64,000 nucleotides of DNA from positions 124,001-188,000 of the forward strand of contig JAVKMO010000027.1 of NCBI GenBank assembly GCA_031539345.1, in the 5' to 3' direction. Source of the stretch: JAVKMO01 sp031539345. Its GTDB lineage: Bacteria; Bacteroidota; Bacteroidia; Chitinophagales; Chitinophagaceae. Positions 27,782-35,650 of this stretch are shown here, one piece after another; positions within the stretch are counted from its first letter, which is position 1; each line of letters starts with the position of its first letter. Position numbers and translations under genes: made by a program. The notes beneath the pieces are model-generated. The model saw only the letters and a program-made list of their open reading frames with translations. It was not told the origin of the DNA and ran no database searches.

Positions 27782-29704
27782 ATGAAAAAAAGAATCCCCT
27801 ATCAAGGAAAAGATACCACTAACAATAAAACAAACGACAGTCGTTTTGAACAAAAATCATACCGTTCAACACAAAATAAAACAAATGGCGAATCCTCTTC
27901 TTTTGATAAAAAAGAAAGCGATAATTTTAGACCAATGAAACCCAAGTATGGTCGATTAGGTGATGAAAAAAACAACTCATCACAAAAGCCATTTAAAAAA
28001 TTTGAGCGTCGTGATGACGGAGGTTTTTCAAAGCCGCCATTTAAGAAGTTTGAGCGTCGTGATGACGGAGATTTTTCAAAGCCACCATTTAAAAAGTTTG
28101 AGCGTCGTGATGACGGAGGTTTTTCAAAGCCGCCATTTAAAAAGTTTGAGCGTCGTGATGACGGAGATTTTTCAAAGCCACCATTTAAAAAGTTTGAGCG
28201 TCGTGATGAAGGAGATTTTTCAAAGCCACCATTTAAGAAGTTTGAGCGTCGTGATGACGGAGGTTTTTCAAAGCCGCCATTTAAAAAGTTTGAGCGTCGT
28301 GATGAAGGAGGTTTTTCAAAGCCACCATTTAAAAAGTTTGAGCGTCGTGATGAAGGAGGTTTTTCAAAGCCGCCATTTAAAAAGTTTGAACGCCGTGATG
28401 ACGGAGGTTTTTCAAAGCCGCCATTTAAGAAGTTTGAGCGTCGTGATGAAGGAGGTTTTTCAAAGCCACCATTTAAGAAGTTTGAGCGTCGTGATGACGG
28501 AGGTTTTTCAAAGCCACCATTTAAGAAGTTTGAGCGTCGTGATGACGGAGGTTTTTCAAAGCCACCATTTAAGAAGTTTGAGCGTCGTGATGACGGAGGT
28601 TTTTCAAAGCCACCATTTAAAAAAATTGAACGTCCACAAAACGAAATCGCCCAATTCAATCCAACCTCTTCGTCTGCACAAGATGATTTTTTATTAGAAG
28701 AATCTAATTCTTCGACAGAAATCAAAAAGAAAAATTTCAGACCTTATGTTCCTAAAATAGAACAAAAAAAACTTGAACAAAAAACTATTGTATACGACAA
28801 AAATAGTACCCGAGCAAGTAGAACAGATGAAGAAAATAGAGAATTTATGGCATACAAAATGTCGAAAATAGACGAGTATGAAGAGGTAGAAATTAAAGAA
28901 GAATTGAATTCACGCAAGCAATCGTATAAACCTAAACTGAGAAACCCAGAAGGCGAATTGACTGATGCACTTTTGATGCCACTCAATAAATTTATTGCTC
29001 ATTGTGGTATTTGTTCTCGCCGAGATGCTGTTGAAATTATTAAAGCAGGAAAAATCAAAGTCAATCAAAAAGCCATTACAGAACCCGGTTTTAAAGTAAA
29101 TAGCCAGACAGACAAAATAGAATTTGAAAACAAAACACTTCATGTCAATAAAAATTTTGTTTACGTATTACTCAATAAACCCAAAGATTATATTACAACA
29201 TTAGACGACCCGCAAGAGCGTCGCACGGTATTAGAATTAGTCAGACAAGCAACAGCAGAACGTATTTATCCAATAGGGCGTTTAGATAGAAATACAACGG
29301 GCGTTTTATTGCTTACAAATGATGGTGCATTGACGCAAAAATTAACGCACCCAAAATATGAAATCAAAAAAATCTATCACGTTACACTCAACCGAGATAT
29401 TACTAAAAAAGATTTTGACCTCATTATAAATGGTGTAGAATTAGAAGATGGACTTGTTGATGTTGATGCACTTTCTTATGTAGAAGAAAAAGAAAAAAAT
29501 CATTTAGGAATTGAAATTCACAGCGGAAGAAATCGTATTGTAAGACGCTTATTTGAACACTTAGGATATGAAGTTGTGGCTTTAGACAGAGTGCTTTTTG
29601 GGGGTTTAACAAAAAAAAATGTCAATAGAGGAAAGTGGCGATTGTTGAGTGAAAAAGAAGTTGTTGCTCTTAAATTTTTAAATGCAAGTAAGGGCAATAG
29701 ATAA
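27782..29704 (+). CDS. pseudouridine synthase (RluB/RsuA family) with long repeat-rich N-terminus
   Basis: The 640-residue protein ends in a standard RsuA/RluB/RluE module. An S4 RNA-binding domain lies at about 400-455 (MPLNKFIAHCGICSRRDAVE). The synthase domain follows with YPIGRLDRNTTGVLLLTNDG, whose Asp in GRLDRNT is the catalytic residue, and EIHSGRNRIVRRLFEHLGY. It isomerises a uridine in rRNA. Before it lie about 400 residues of charged, low-complexity sequence with thirteen copies of a 16-residue unit KFERRDDGGFSKPPFK. N-terminal basic low-complexity extensions are common in Bacteroidota homologues, but the near-perfect tandem array here is notable. Confidence 0.9.
   Translation: MKKRIPYQGKDTTNNKTNDSRFEQKSYRSTQNKTNGESSSFDKKESDNFRPMKPKYGRLGDEKNNSSQKPFKKFERRDDGGFSKPPFKKFERRDDGDFSKPPFKKFERRDDGGFSKPPFKKFERRDDGDFSKPPFKKFERRDEGDFSKPPFKKFERRDDGGFSKPPFKKFERRDEGGFSKPPFKKFERRDEGGFSKPPFKKFERRDDGGFSKPPFKKFERRDEGGFSKPPFKKFERRDDGGFSKPPFKKFERRDDGGFSKPPFKKFERRDDGGFSKPPFKKIERPQNEIAQFNPTSSSAQDDFLLEESNSSTEIKKKNFRPYVPKIEQKKLEQKTIVYDKNSTRASRTDEENREFMAYKMSKIDEYEEVEIKEELNSRKQSYKPKLRNPEGELTDALLMPLNKFIAHCGICSRRDAVEIIKAGKIKVNQKAITEPGFKVNSQTDKIEFENKTLHVNKNFVYVLLNKPKDYITTLDDPQERRTVLELVRQATAERIYPIGRLDRNTTGVLLLTNDGALTQKLTHPKYEIKKIYHVTLNRDITKKDFDLIINGVELEDGLVDVDALSYVEEKEKNHLGIEIHSGRNRIVRRLFEHLGYEVVALDRVLFGGLTKKNVNRGKWRLLSEKEVVALKFLNASKGNR
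28001..28624 (+). repeat. tandem 48-bp coding repeat, 13 copies
   Basis: Thirteen in-frame 48-bp units encode FERRD(D/E)G(G/D)FSKPPFKK. Units differ at a few bases: GAC/GAA, GGT/GAT, CCG/CCA and AAA/AAG. The array sits inside the pseudouridine synthase gene and keeps all six frames open for long stretches, which creates spurious long open frames on the other strand. Confidence 0.97.
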
Positions 29705-29778
29705 TTTGAAAATCTCCAAATTGCTGTAAACTTTATGATGTATTTTTAATCGAAGTCGTACATTCAAAAAATAATCTC

Positions 29779-30723
29779 ATGAAAAATCCCCTATCTGTTT
29801 GTGTGTTTTTTTCTTTTTTAATCGTCCTTATTCAAGTGTCTTTTGCACAAGATAGCATCACTATAAAAATGGGTGAAGGCATTGGAAGCTACTGTGTAAG
29901 CAATGATATTACCCCTAATCAAGCTAAACAAAAAGCCATTTTGTTGGCAAAAAAAAATGCTATAGAAAATGCGTTTGGCACAACAGTGCAAGCAACACAA
30001 AGATTACAAAGGTCGTCTGACAGAAACGAAACAACGAAAAAAGAAGACATACAAGAATTTTTTTCTAGCCTGATTAACGAAGAATTAAAAGGCGAATTTG
30101 TACAAGTGCCGAGTGTGTTTTGTGAAGAAAAAACAACAGATAATCAGCTTTGTTTTCAATGCAAAGTGCAAGGCAAAATGTTCGCAACGAACGATGGGTT
30201 AAAAAAAAGTTTTGAATTCGCAACGCTGAATCGTGCCAATAAATTAGCAACAAAAAATGATTTTACTGAAGGCGAATCCTTGTATCTTCATTTTAAGAGT
30301 AGTATAAAAGGGCATCTTGCCGTATTTTTTATTGCGAATAAAACCGCGTATAAAATTCTGCCGTATCAAAATAGTAACGACAACTATTTTCAAAATAATA
30401 TGCCCATAGAAGCAGATAAAGAATACATTTTTTTTGACCCTATTGACAGTAAAAAAAATTACCCTCAACTACCCAAAGAATTTGTAGATGAATTGAATTT
30501 GAGCTTGGATCATCCGCAAGACACCAAAAACATCAACAATGTTGTTGTCGTTTTTAGTAAGACAGATTTTGACAAACCCATTTTGAGTAAAACCAAAGAC
30601 AATGCCATACCACCCGTTTTAACAGAAGCTGATTTTTACGAATGGTTATTGCAAAATAAACTCAATCATAAAGACTTTGTGAGTCAAGAAAGCATCATTA
30701 CGATACAAAAAAATAATCGTTAA
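29779..30723 (+). CDS. secreted LPP20/DUF4384-like protein
   Basis: The 314-residue protein has a signal peptide ending near residue 24 (LIQVSFAQ). The next 110 residues (GEGIGSYCVSNDITPNQAKQ, then AIENAFGTTVQ) resemble the LPP20-like fold found in envelope proteins. Residues about 160-270 look like a DUF4384 domain (EGESLYLHFKSSIKGHLAVF, FIANKTAYKILPYQ). Function is unknown. Four cysteines lie in the first half and could form disulphides. It is followed after 5 nt by the TolC-family gene, so the two probably form an operon. Confidence 0.7.
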   Translation: MKNPLSVCVFFSFLIVLIQVSFAQDSITIKMGEGIGSYCVSNDITPNQAKQKAILLAKKNAIENAFGTTVQATQRLQRSSDRNETTKKEDIQEFFSSLINEELKGEFVQVPSVFCEEKTTDNQLCFQCKVQGKMFATNDGLKKSFEFATLNRANKLATKNDFTEGESLYLHFKSSIKGHLAVFFIANKTAYKILPYQNSNDNYFQNNMPIEADKEYIFFDPIDSKKNYPQLPKEFVDELNLSLDHPQDTKNINNVVVVFSKTDFDKPILSKTKDNAIPPVLTEADFYEWLLQNKLNHKDFVSQESIITIQKNNR

Positions 30724-30728
30724 TCGTC

Positions 30729-32003
30729 ATGTCTCTAATTTTTATCCGCATGAATATGGATTTTCAATCTGTTGTTGCAATTTTGACTGTTTGTCTTTTT
30801 CTGCATTTACCTATTTGTGCGCAACAAAAAATCAGCTTACACGAGGCTATCGAACTTGGTTTGAAAAATAACTTGACATTAAAGGCAGACAAGTTGAATC
30901 AGTTGATTGCCATTCAACAAAAAGCAAAAGCATTTCAAATAGACCCCACAACCATTGGGTTTGAATATGGACAATTTAATAGCGTGTACAAAGACACTCG
31001 ATTTGTCATTTCTCAAGTGTTGCCTTTTCCCACTTTGTTGATGGCACAAAAAAAACTAAGCGATGCAGAAATTAGTGCCGCCAATAGTAGTGTTGAATAC
31101 AAAAAAAAGCAATTGATGAAACAAATTTCAACAACGTTTTATGCGTATCTTTTAATGCAACAAAAAATAAAATTGTTGAATAGTAGCGATAGCATGTATG
31201 CTCTATTGATTGAAAAAGCAAATATTCGTTATGCCGCGGGCGAGAGTAATGTGTTAGAAAAAACGAGTGCCGAAATGCAACAATTATCTGTGCGGTTTCA
31301 ACTCAACCAATTTCAACAAGAATTGAAAAATTTAAATTTGCAATTTCAAACCCTCCTTCATGCAGAGCAAGTGCATGAACCGACAGGTGCATTTCAATAT
31401 ACAAGCTCTTTTGACAACGATTCTTTCTCTGTAGAAAAGCATCCTCTTGTTGCCAATGCGTTGCAACAAATTCGTATGAAAAATGCTTTGATTGGTTTAG
31501 AAAAAAGCAAATTTTTACCCAATTTTTTTTTGACTTACAATAACACATCAATTAGGGGTGTTGGTAGTGATGAAAAATATTATAGCACTTCAACTCGTTT
31601 TCAAAGTCTGCAAATTGGTTTGGGTATTCCGCTGTTTTTTCATGGACAAAAAGCAAATTTTAAAGCCACAAAAACCGCCTATCTTCTTGCTCAAAATGAC
31701 CATGATGTACAAGTCGAACAAGCACAAAACGAATGGGCAAAAGCACAGCAACAATATCAACAAGCAAAAACTTATGTGCAACAATTTGAAACCCAATTTG
31801 AACGTAATTACAAGCAATTACTCAATGTAGGACTGCAACAATTTGGAAGTGGCGAAATCAATTTTTTTCAATATACAACACTCATGAATCAAGCCATTCA
31901 ATTTAAATTAGACTATCTCAACAGCGTTGATTATTACAACAAAAGTAGTATCGAATTGTCTTATTTATTGGGCTTTTTTGAAACATCAATGTCAATCAAA
32001 TAA
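30729..32003 (+). CDS. TolC-family outer-membrane efflux protein
   Basis: The 424-residue protein has a signal peptide (VVAILTVCLFLHLPICAQQ) and then the typical TolC start ISLHEAIELGLKNNLTLKAD. Two repeated halves follow with long helical segments, for example KKQLMKQISTTFYAYLLMQQ and NEWAKAQQQYQQAKTYVQQF. Such proteins form the outer-membrane channel of tripartite efflux systems, and this form resembles those next to metal-efflux (CusA/CzcA) pumps. No pump or adaptor gene is in the window. An internal ATG eight codons in could be the start. Confidence 0.85.
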   Translation: MSLIFIRMNMDFQSVVAILTVCLFLHLPICAQQKISLHEAIELGLKNNLTLKADKLNQLIAIQQKAKAFQIDPTTIGFEYGQFNSVYKDTRFVISQVLPFPTLLMAQKKLSDAEISAANSSVEYKKKQLMKQISTTFYAYLLMQQKIKLLNSSDSMYALLIEKANIRYAAGESNVLEKTSAEMQQLSVRFQLNQFQQELKNLNLQFQTLLHAEQVHEPTGAFQYTSSFDNDSFSVEKHPLVANALQQIRMKNALIGLEKSKFLPNFFLTYNNTSIRGVGSDEKYYSTSTRFQSLQIGLGIPLFFHGQKANFKATKTAYLLAQNDHDVQVEQAQNEWAKAQQQYQQAKTYVQQFETQFERNYKQLLNVGLQQFGSGEINFFQYTTLMNQAIQFKLDYLNSVDYYNKSSIELSYLLGFFETSMSIK

Positions 32004-32019
32004 TTTGATTGATACCAAT

Positions 32020-32325
32020 AACAAATAATCTTGTTATCACCAAAAAGAGGCAAAAGGGTACATTACTGGTACGATTTAAAATTTCGGATAAAATTTAATC
32101 GTTCTATTTGTACTGTTTTTTTACTATTGTAATTCCTTATTTTTAGTTTCTATATTGAAATGAACTTTTGCTTATGCACAGCACAGCACAGCACAGCACA
32201 GCACAGCACAGCACAGCTGAATAAAATAAGCCTACAAGCTACAATGATTTTTTTATTCAGCACCGTTTTTCAAGCAAAAACGCAATTCTTTTTTAGCCTA
32301 TCATTGATATGCTTTTTTTATGTCT
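32020..32325 (+). repeat. structured repeat element, copy 1
   Basis: This 306-bp block recurs at 33912-34224 with about 93% identity by eye. It contains four inverted repeats. An ATAACAA/TTGTTAT hairpin overlaps its start at 32018-32037. A perfect 11-bp GCTGAATAAAA/TTTTATTCAGC pair lies at 32216-32226 and 32251-32261. CGTTTTT/AAAAACG with a 5-nt loop comes next. A terminator-like AGCCTATC/GATATGCT hairpin with a T-run lies at 32295-32320 and has one mismatch in this copy. Between the first two hairpins lies a CACAG pentamer tract. It follows the TolC-family gene. Confidence 0.9.
32177..32216 (+). repeat. CACAG pentanucleotide tract, 8 units
   Basis: Eight perfect CACAG units lie inside repeat copy 1, just after an ATG-led short frame beginning MNFCLC. 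The unit length is not a multiple of three, so any change in copy number shifts frame. Confidence 0.97.
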
Positions 32326-32484
32326 ATACCATAACTGTTTTGAATAGTTGTGTCTGCATTCATCTCTTATTTCCTCAATTTAAAACCAATATGAAATGAA
32401 AAACAGACCGCCTAATATTGATTCCTACAGTCAATCTATTCTAAAATTCAATAATTCTCTTCAATTAAATCAATCAAATCCATC

Positions 32485-32979
32485 ATGAAAAAATTTTCAA
32501 ATCTTTTATTATTATCATTCATAGCCATTTTATCTACAATATTTACCTCTTGCTCAAAAACAGAAACAACAGATGTAAGAGACCCGTTAGTTGGCACTTA
32601 TAGTTATAAAGCCAACTATTACGATAACTCAACAGGAGAACTAAAAGATAATGGTACTGGAACAGCTATCGTTTCTAAACATGCAACAGATGCAAACTCT
32701 ATTGAGTTTAAAGAAGGTGGAGAGCTTATGTTTTCTGGTGTCAAAATACAAAGTGCTTCTAACGGTGTTGTTTTTGATATTCCTTCTCAATCTTTTAAAG
32801 ATAAGGAAGGTGTTACAGTTACTATGGCTGGTATTCAAAATATTACATTGGGAACTACAAAATATCACGCCGCCTATTTTACCGCTACTTCAACCATACA
32901 AACAGCGTTTACATTTACTGGACAATTTGCAGGTGTGCAATCTACCTTTTTGGTTACAATTGAATTCACTAAAAAGTAA
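32485..32979 (+). CDS. hypothetical lipoprotein
   Basis: The 164-residue protein starts with a lipoprotein signal peptide (LLLLSFIAILSTIFTSC, lipobox FTSC at residues 20-23). The mature part begins DPLVGTYSYKANYYDNSTGE and continues with short beta strands, resembling small lipocalin-like or beta-sandwich lipoproteins common in Bacteroidota. I cannot name a family. It lies between the two structured repeat copies and is followed at once by a strong terminator, so it is the end of its transcript. Confidence 0.8.
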   Translation: MKKFSNLLLLSFIAILSTIFTSCSKTETTDVRDPLVGTYSYKANYYDNSTGELKDNGTGTAIVSKHATDANSIEFKEGGELMFSGVKIQSASNGVVFDIPSQSFKDKEGVTVTMAGIQNITLGTTKYHAAYFTATSTIQTAFTFTGQFAGVQSTFLVTIEFTKK

Positions 32980-32988
32980 TTTTTTTGG

Positions 32989-33018
32989 GCTTTGGCAATC
33001 ATGTCAAAGCTTTTTTTT
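32989..33018 (+). terminator. intrinsic terminator after the lipoprotein gene
   Basis: The stem is GCTTTGGCA / TGTCAAAGC (one G-U pair) with loop ATCA, followed by eight T. It starts 10 nt after the stop codon of the gene ending at 32979. Confidence 0.9.
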
Positions 33019-33147
33019 ATTTCTTTTTAAACCAAATATGAAAAGGAAATAATAAGCCTAAACATTAAGGGTACTGAAAAAATCTATTAGTGAAAAATAA
33101 TCAAATAAAAGTGCGGAGTCAGCACGATAATCACTGACAAACATAAA

Positions 33148-33492
33148 ATGAAAAAAATATTTTTTTTACTTGCTTTATCAATGCTTTCAGTTTTTGTTCA
33201 AGCACAAACAGCCAAACACGACACCGCAATGGTAGCGAAAGTTCGTGGTATTCCTGTTTTTGTTATGTGTGAACCTGCCGCTTCGTATGAGGTTGTTGCT
33301 AACGTGTCTGATGATGATGCAGTCAGCATTTTAAATGCCATTAGTGGAGACAATACTTACCGTACAATTAAAGAAAGTTGTTCTGTCATTATTAACAACG
33401 CACAACGCAAACAAAAGAAAGGTAAATTTACATTTGATGCTGTTATTATCAGTGATGATGGACACACGGGAACGTGTATTAAATTTAATTGA
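33148..33492 (+). CDS. hypothetical small secreted protein
   Basis: The 114-residue protein has a clear signal peptide (FFLLALSMLSVFVQAQ) and a mature domain of about 93 residues. That domain starts AMVAKVRGIPVFVMCEPAAS and continues YEVVANVSDDDAVSILNAIS. It contains three cysteines (one in VMCEP, one in KESCSV, one in TGTCIKF). I recall no named family. It lies between two copies of the structured repeat and has its own leader, so it is probably transcribed alone. Confidence 0.7.
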   Translation: MKKIFFLLALSMLSVFVQAQTAKHDTAMVAKVRGIPVFVMCEPAASYEVVANVSDDDAVSILNAISGDNTYRTIKESCSVIINNAQRKQKKGKFTFDAVIISDDGHTGTCIKFN

Positions 33493-33761
33493 TTTTTATA
33501 GCCGTGTTCGTTGTTTTCACTTGATACTTTGATTCAGTTTTGTTCTGTGCTTGTTATTACCCAACACGTCCAAATCTATACACATCAGATGAGAACACCT
33601 AGCGTGGCGAAAAAGATATTGTGTCATTAGAAAAAAAATATGTAGATATAAAAAAATGATATTATTGTCATAGTTAACACGCTGTGGGAAGTATAATTTG
33701 CAACCTCAAAGATTGAGACAGTGTAACCCTTGTCCTTTTCTTTCACTTAATTTTTTTTTAT

Positions 33762-33920
33762 ATGTTATCTGAACAAAGTCTGCCGTTTACATCTCTGTTT
33801 TTGCTTACTGTTGGTTTCTCTGATAGGGTTCCTGCTTGGTTTCAAATAATAGGCATAACAATAGGTGTAATTTGGGCTTTAATCCAAATAATACATAGAT
33901 TGACACATTGGAACAAATAA
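33762..33920 (+). CDS. small membrane protein, 52 residues
   Basis: An ATG at 33762 opens a 52-codon frame that starts MLSEQSLPFTSLFLLTVGFS. It has one predicted membrane segment, IIGITIGVIWALIQII, preceded by AWFQ and followed by a basic tail HRLTHWNK. The last two codons and the stop (AAC AAA TAA) already belong to repeat copy 2 (33912 onward). Size and layout resemble single-pass phage or toxin-like peptides, but no family can be named. It could also be a fragment of a longer gene cut by the repeat. Coding is supported by hydrophobicity and composition only. Confidence 0.5.
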   Translation: MLSEQSLPFTSLFLLTVGFSDRVPAWFQIIGITIGVIWALIQIIHRLTHWNK

Positions 33921-34065
33921 TCTTGTTATCACCGAAAAGAGGCAAAAGGGTACATTACTTGTACGATTTAAAATTTTGGATAAAATTTAATCGGTCTGTT
34001 TGTATTTTTTTTTACTATTGCAATAGCTTACTTTTAGTTTCTATTGAAATGAACTTTTGCTTATG

Positions 34066-34115
34066 CACAGCACAGCACAGCACAGCACAGCACAGCACAG
34101 CACAGCACAGCACAG
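34066..34115 (+). repeat. CACAG pentanucleotide tract, 10 units
   Basis: Ten perfect CACAG units lie inside repeat copy 2. The difference from the eight units of copy 1 shows that the tract changes length. Confidence 0.97.
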
Positions 34116-34193
34116 CAGAATAAAACAAGCCTACAAGCTACAATAATTTTTTTATTCAGCAACGTTTTTCAAGCAAAAACGCAATTTTTTTTT

Positions 34194-34219
34194 AGCCTAT
34201 CATTGATAGGCTTTTTTTA
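34194..34219 (+). terminator. intrinsic terminator ending repeat copy 2
   Basis: A perfect 8-bp stem AGCCTATC / GATAGGCT with a 3-nt loop ATT is followed by a run of seven T. The equivalent in copy 1 (32295-32320) has one mismatch and should be weaker. Confidence 0.85.
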
Positions 34220-34279
34220 TGTCTGCTCAAAAAAAAGCATTACCATAAAACAAACAAGCCTAACGCATTCTACGATATT

Positions 34280-34366
34280 ATGTATATGCAGTTTAAATTG
34301 GATTACAAAAACAACAACGACGCAGTTTGGCGTACCGCCTCTTTAACTTTGTACAAAACAGGGTAG
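34280..34366 (+). other. possible gene fragment between repeat copy 2 and the accessory genes
   Basis: A 28-codon frame beginning MYMQFKLDYKNNNDAVWRTA and ending LTLYKTG has protein-like composition. The frame stays open upstream without a start as far as the end of the repeat. It may be the tail of a gene lost when the repeat arrived, or chance. Downstream, 34390-34416 is a run of A/T tracts just before the next start codon. Confidence 0.2.
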
Positions 34367-34417
34367 CCGAAAACTGTATAGAGTAGGCATTTTTTAAATT
34401 TTTTAAATTTTTAATTT

Positions 34418-35269
34418 ATGTCAAGAAAAGTTCAATTAAACCTTAACGGGAATGTTTTAGTAAAAAAATTACAACATGAATTTAATGAAAAAACGGGTGC
34501 TGTACTTTATGTGTACAAAGGCAATAGTAACCATAGAGCAGATGAAAACGATAAATTGAGTGATGTTAGAATTGCCCGATCAGAAGAATCATCATTTGAT
34601 TTTGTTAGAAATACAACCGTAGGTTCATTTGAAAGTTTCATGGAAGAACATGGAAAATTAAAAGTAAAAGTTTGGGGAAGTAATGGAGAACGAATAGATG
34701 GTAGCGTAACCCTATATAATGGAGGGAAAGAAGAAGAAGAAGAAGAAGAGAATGAAAAAGAAGTTAATGTTGACATTCAAAATGACATACGTTATAGGTT
34801 GATTTATGATTTAGCAAGACAGGGTAGTTACGTTTCAAATTTTATTCAAGGCAACTTTTTAGAAAAAATATTCTCTTCTTCTAAAAATGACGTAAAAGTA
34901 AATTTGACAAAAGACAAGAATGGTAATATTGACATTATCGAATTGCAGATAACTCCTTCTGGTTGGAAGCAATATTTATTTCTTGTCTGCTTTGATGATA
35001 ATGACTTATGGTTTGGTGCCTGTCATAAAAATAAGGATAAAAATACACTCAAAACGATTAATAACCTTCATAAAAATGGTGCTTTGAAGATTGAAATTCA
35101 AGATAACAATGACCATGCTCAAATTTGTAACTATTCTAACTATAATAAGAAATTGAAATCAATGGATTATAATGATTTGTTACAACGCATTAAGGTTGAG
35201 TCTGTAGAATATTTCAATCAAATTATCTCGCATAAAAAACTTTTGGCAGATAATGATGTTCAATTGTAA
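34418..35269 (+). CDS. uncharacterised two-module protein
   Basis: The 283-residue protein has no signal peptide or membrane segment. Residues 1-100 seem to hold two short related repeats. The first is NVLVKKLQHEFNEKTGAVLY followed by VYKG and RADENDKLSDVRIA. The second is TTVGSFESFMEEHGKLKVKV followed by WGSNGERIDG. I recall similar small beta-rich repeats in uncharacterised Bacteroidota proteins; this is memory and not a search. A Glu-rich linker (about residues 108-116) leads to a C-terminal domain (about 120-283) with LIYDLARQGSYVSNFIQGNF. The coiled-coil gene follows after 45 nt, so they probably form an operon. Function is unknown. Confidence 0.75.
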   Translation: MSRKVQLNLNGNVLVKKLQHEFNEKTGAVLYVYKGNSNHRADENDKLSDVRIARSEESSFDFVRNTTVGSFESFMEEHGKLKVKVWGSNGERIDGSVTLYNGGKEEEEEEENEKEVNVDIQNDIRYRLIYDLARQGSYVSNFIQGNFLEKIFSSSKNDVKVNLTKDKNGNIDIIELQITPSGWKQYLFLVCFDDNDLWFGACHKNKDKNTLKTINNLHKNGALKIEIQDNNDHAQICNYSNYNKKLKSMDYNDLLQRIKVESVEYFNQIISHKKLLADNDVQL

Positions 35270-35314
35270 TGCTCAATTTATATCCGTTTTTTTTAAAATT
35301 TAATCATACACAAT

Positions 35315-35584
35315 ATGGCACTTTCTCAATCTGATAAAGATAAAATATCAAGATACAAAATTGATATTGAAAAAGCAAAATACGAACGAATACAAATCAA
35401 AGAAGATAAAAAAGACAAAATTGCGTATTACAAAAAACTCATTAAAGGGGCTTCTTCATCATCTAGTAAGAGTTCGTACAAACAACAATTAGAAAGAACA
35501 AAACACGACTTTGATAGAAAGATTGAACAAATTAAAGACAAAATAGAAGGATATAAAGAAAGTATCGCCCGCATTAAACATTAA
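35315..35584 (+). CDS. small coiled-coil protein
   Basis: The 89-residue protein is almost entirely charged helix. A first helix (about residues 5-43) is rich in Lys, Asp and Ile. A short flexible linker GASSSSSKSS follows, and then a second helix (about 53-88). It should fold as an antiparallel helical hairpin, and probably self-associates or binds its neighbour. It is the second gene of the accessory group, 45 nt after the 283-residue protein. It is closed by a strong terminator at 35593-35628, so the UDG-like gene behind it needs its own promoter or read-through. Confidence 0.7.
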   Translation: MALSQSDKDKISRYKIDIEKAKYERIQIKEDKKDKIAYYKKLIKGASSSSSKSSYKQQLERTKHDFDRKIEQIKDKIEGYKESIARIKH

Positions 35585-35592
35585 CCGTTCTG

Positions 35593-35628
35593 CCGTTTCA
35601 TGATACTCATTCCTGAAACGGATTTTTT
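35593..35628 (+). terminator. intrinsic terminator after the coiled-coil gene
   Basis: A perfect 8-bp stem CCGTTTCA / TGAAACGG with a 13-nt loop is followed by ATTTTTTC. It begins 9 nt after the stop codon at 35584. Confidence 0.85.
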
Positions 35629-35650
35629 CATCTAAAAAATATCAATAATT

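Larger units (their letters stand above)
33912..34224 (+). repeat. structured repeat element, copy 2
   Basis: This is the second copy of the block at 32020-32325. It is 313 bp long because the CACAG tract has ten units instead of eight, partly offset by small deletions upstream of the tract. The 11-bp inverted repeat carries one mismatch here (GCAGAATAAAA against TTTTATTCAGC), while the terminal AGCCTATC/GATAGGCT hairpin is perfect. Its first bases supply the stop codon of the 52-residue protein. Confidence 0.9.

Noticed and set aside
28001..28624. Regular 48-bp units that could be mistaken for a CRISPR array
   Set aside because: There are no spacers: units are contiguous, in frame and encode part of the pseudouridine synthase.
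27802..28725. A 307-codon open frame on the minus strand and a 245-codon frame in another plus frame
   Set aside because: Both only exist because the 48-bp tandem array has no stops in these frames; their amino-acid repeats mirror the coding array.
32160..32399. The 79-codon frame with Ala-Gln-His-Ser-Thr repeats as a true protein gene
   Set aside because: The other repeat copy breaks the frame, and the DNA folds as a structured element ending in a terminator-like hairpin. It is kept only as a possible switch in the findings.
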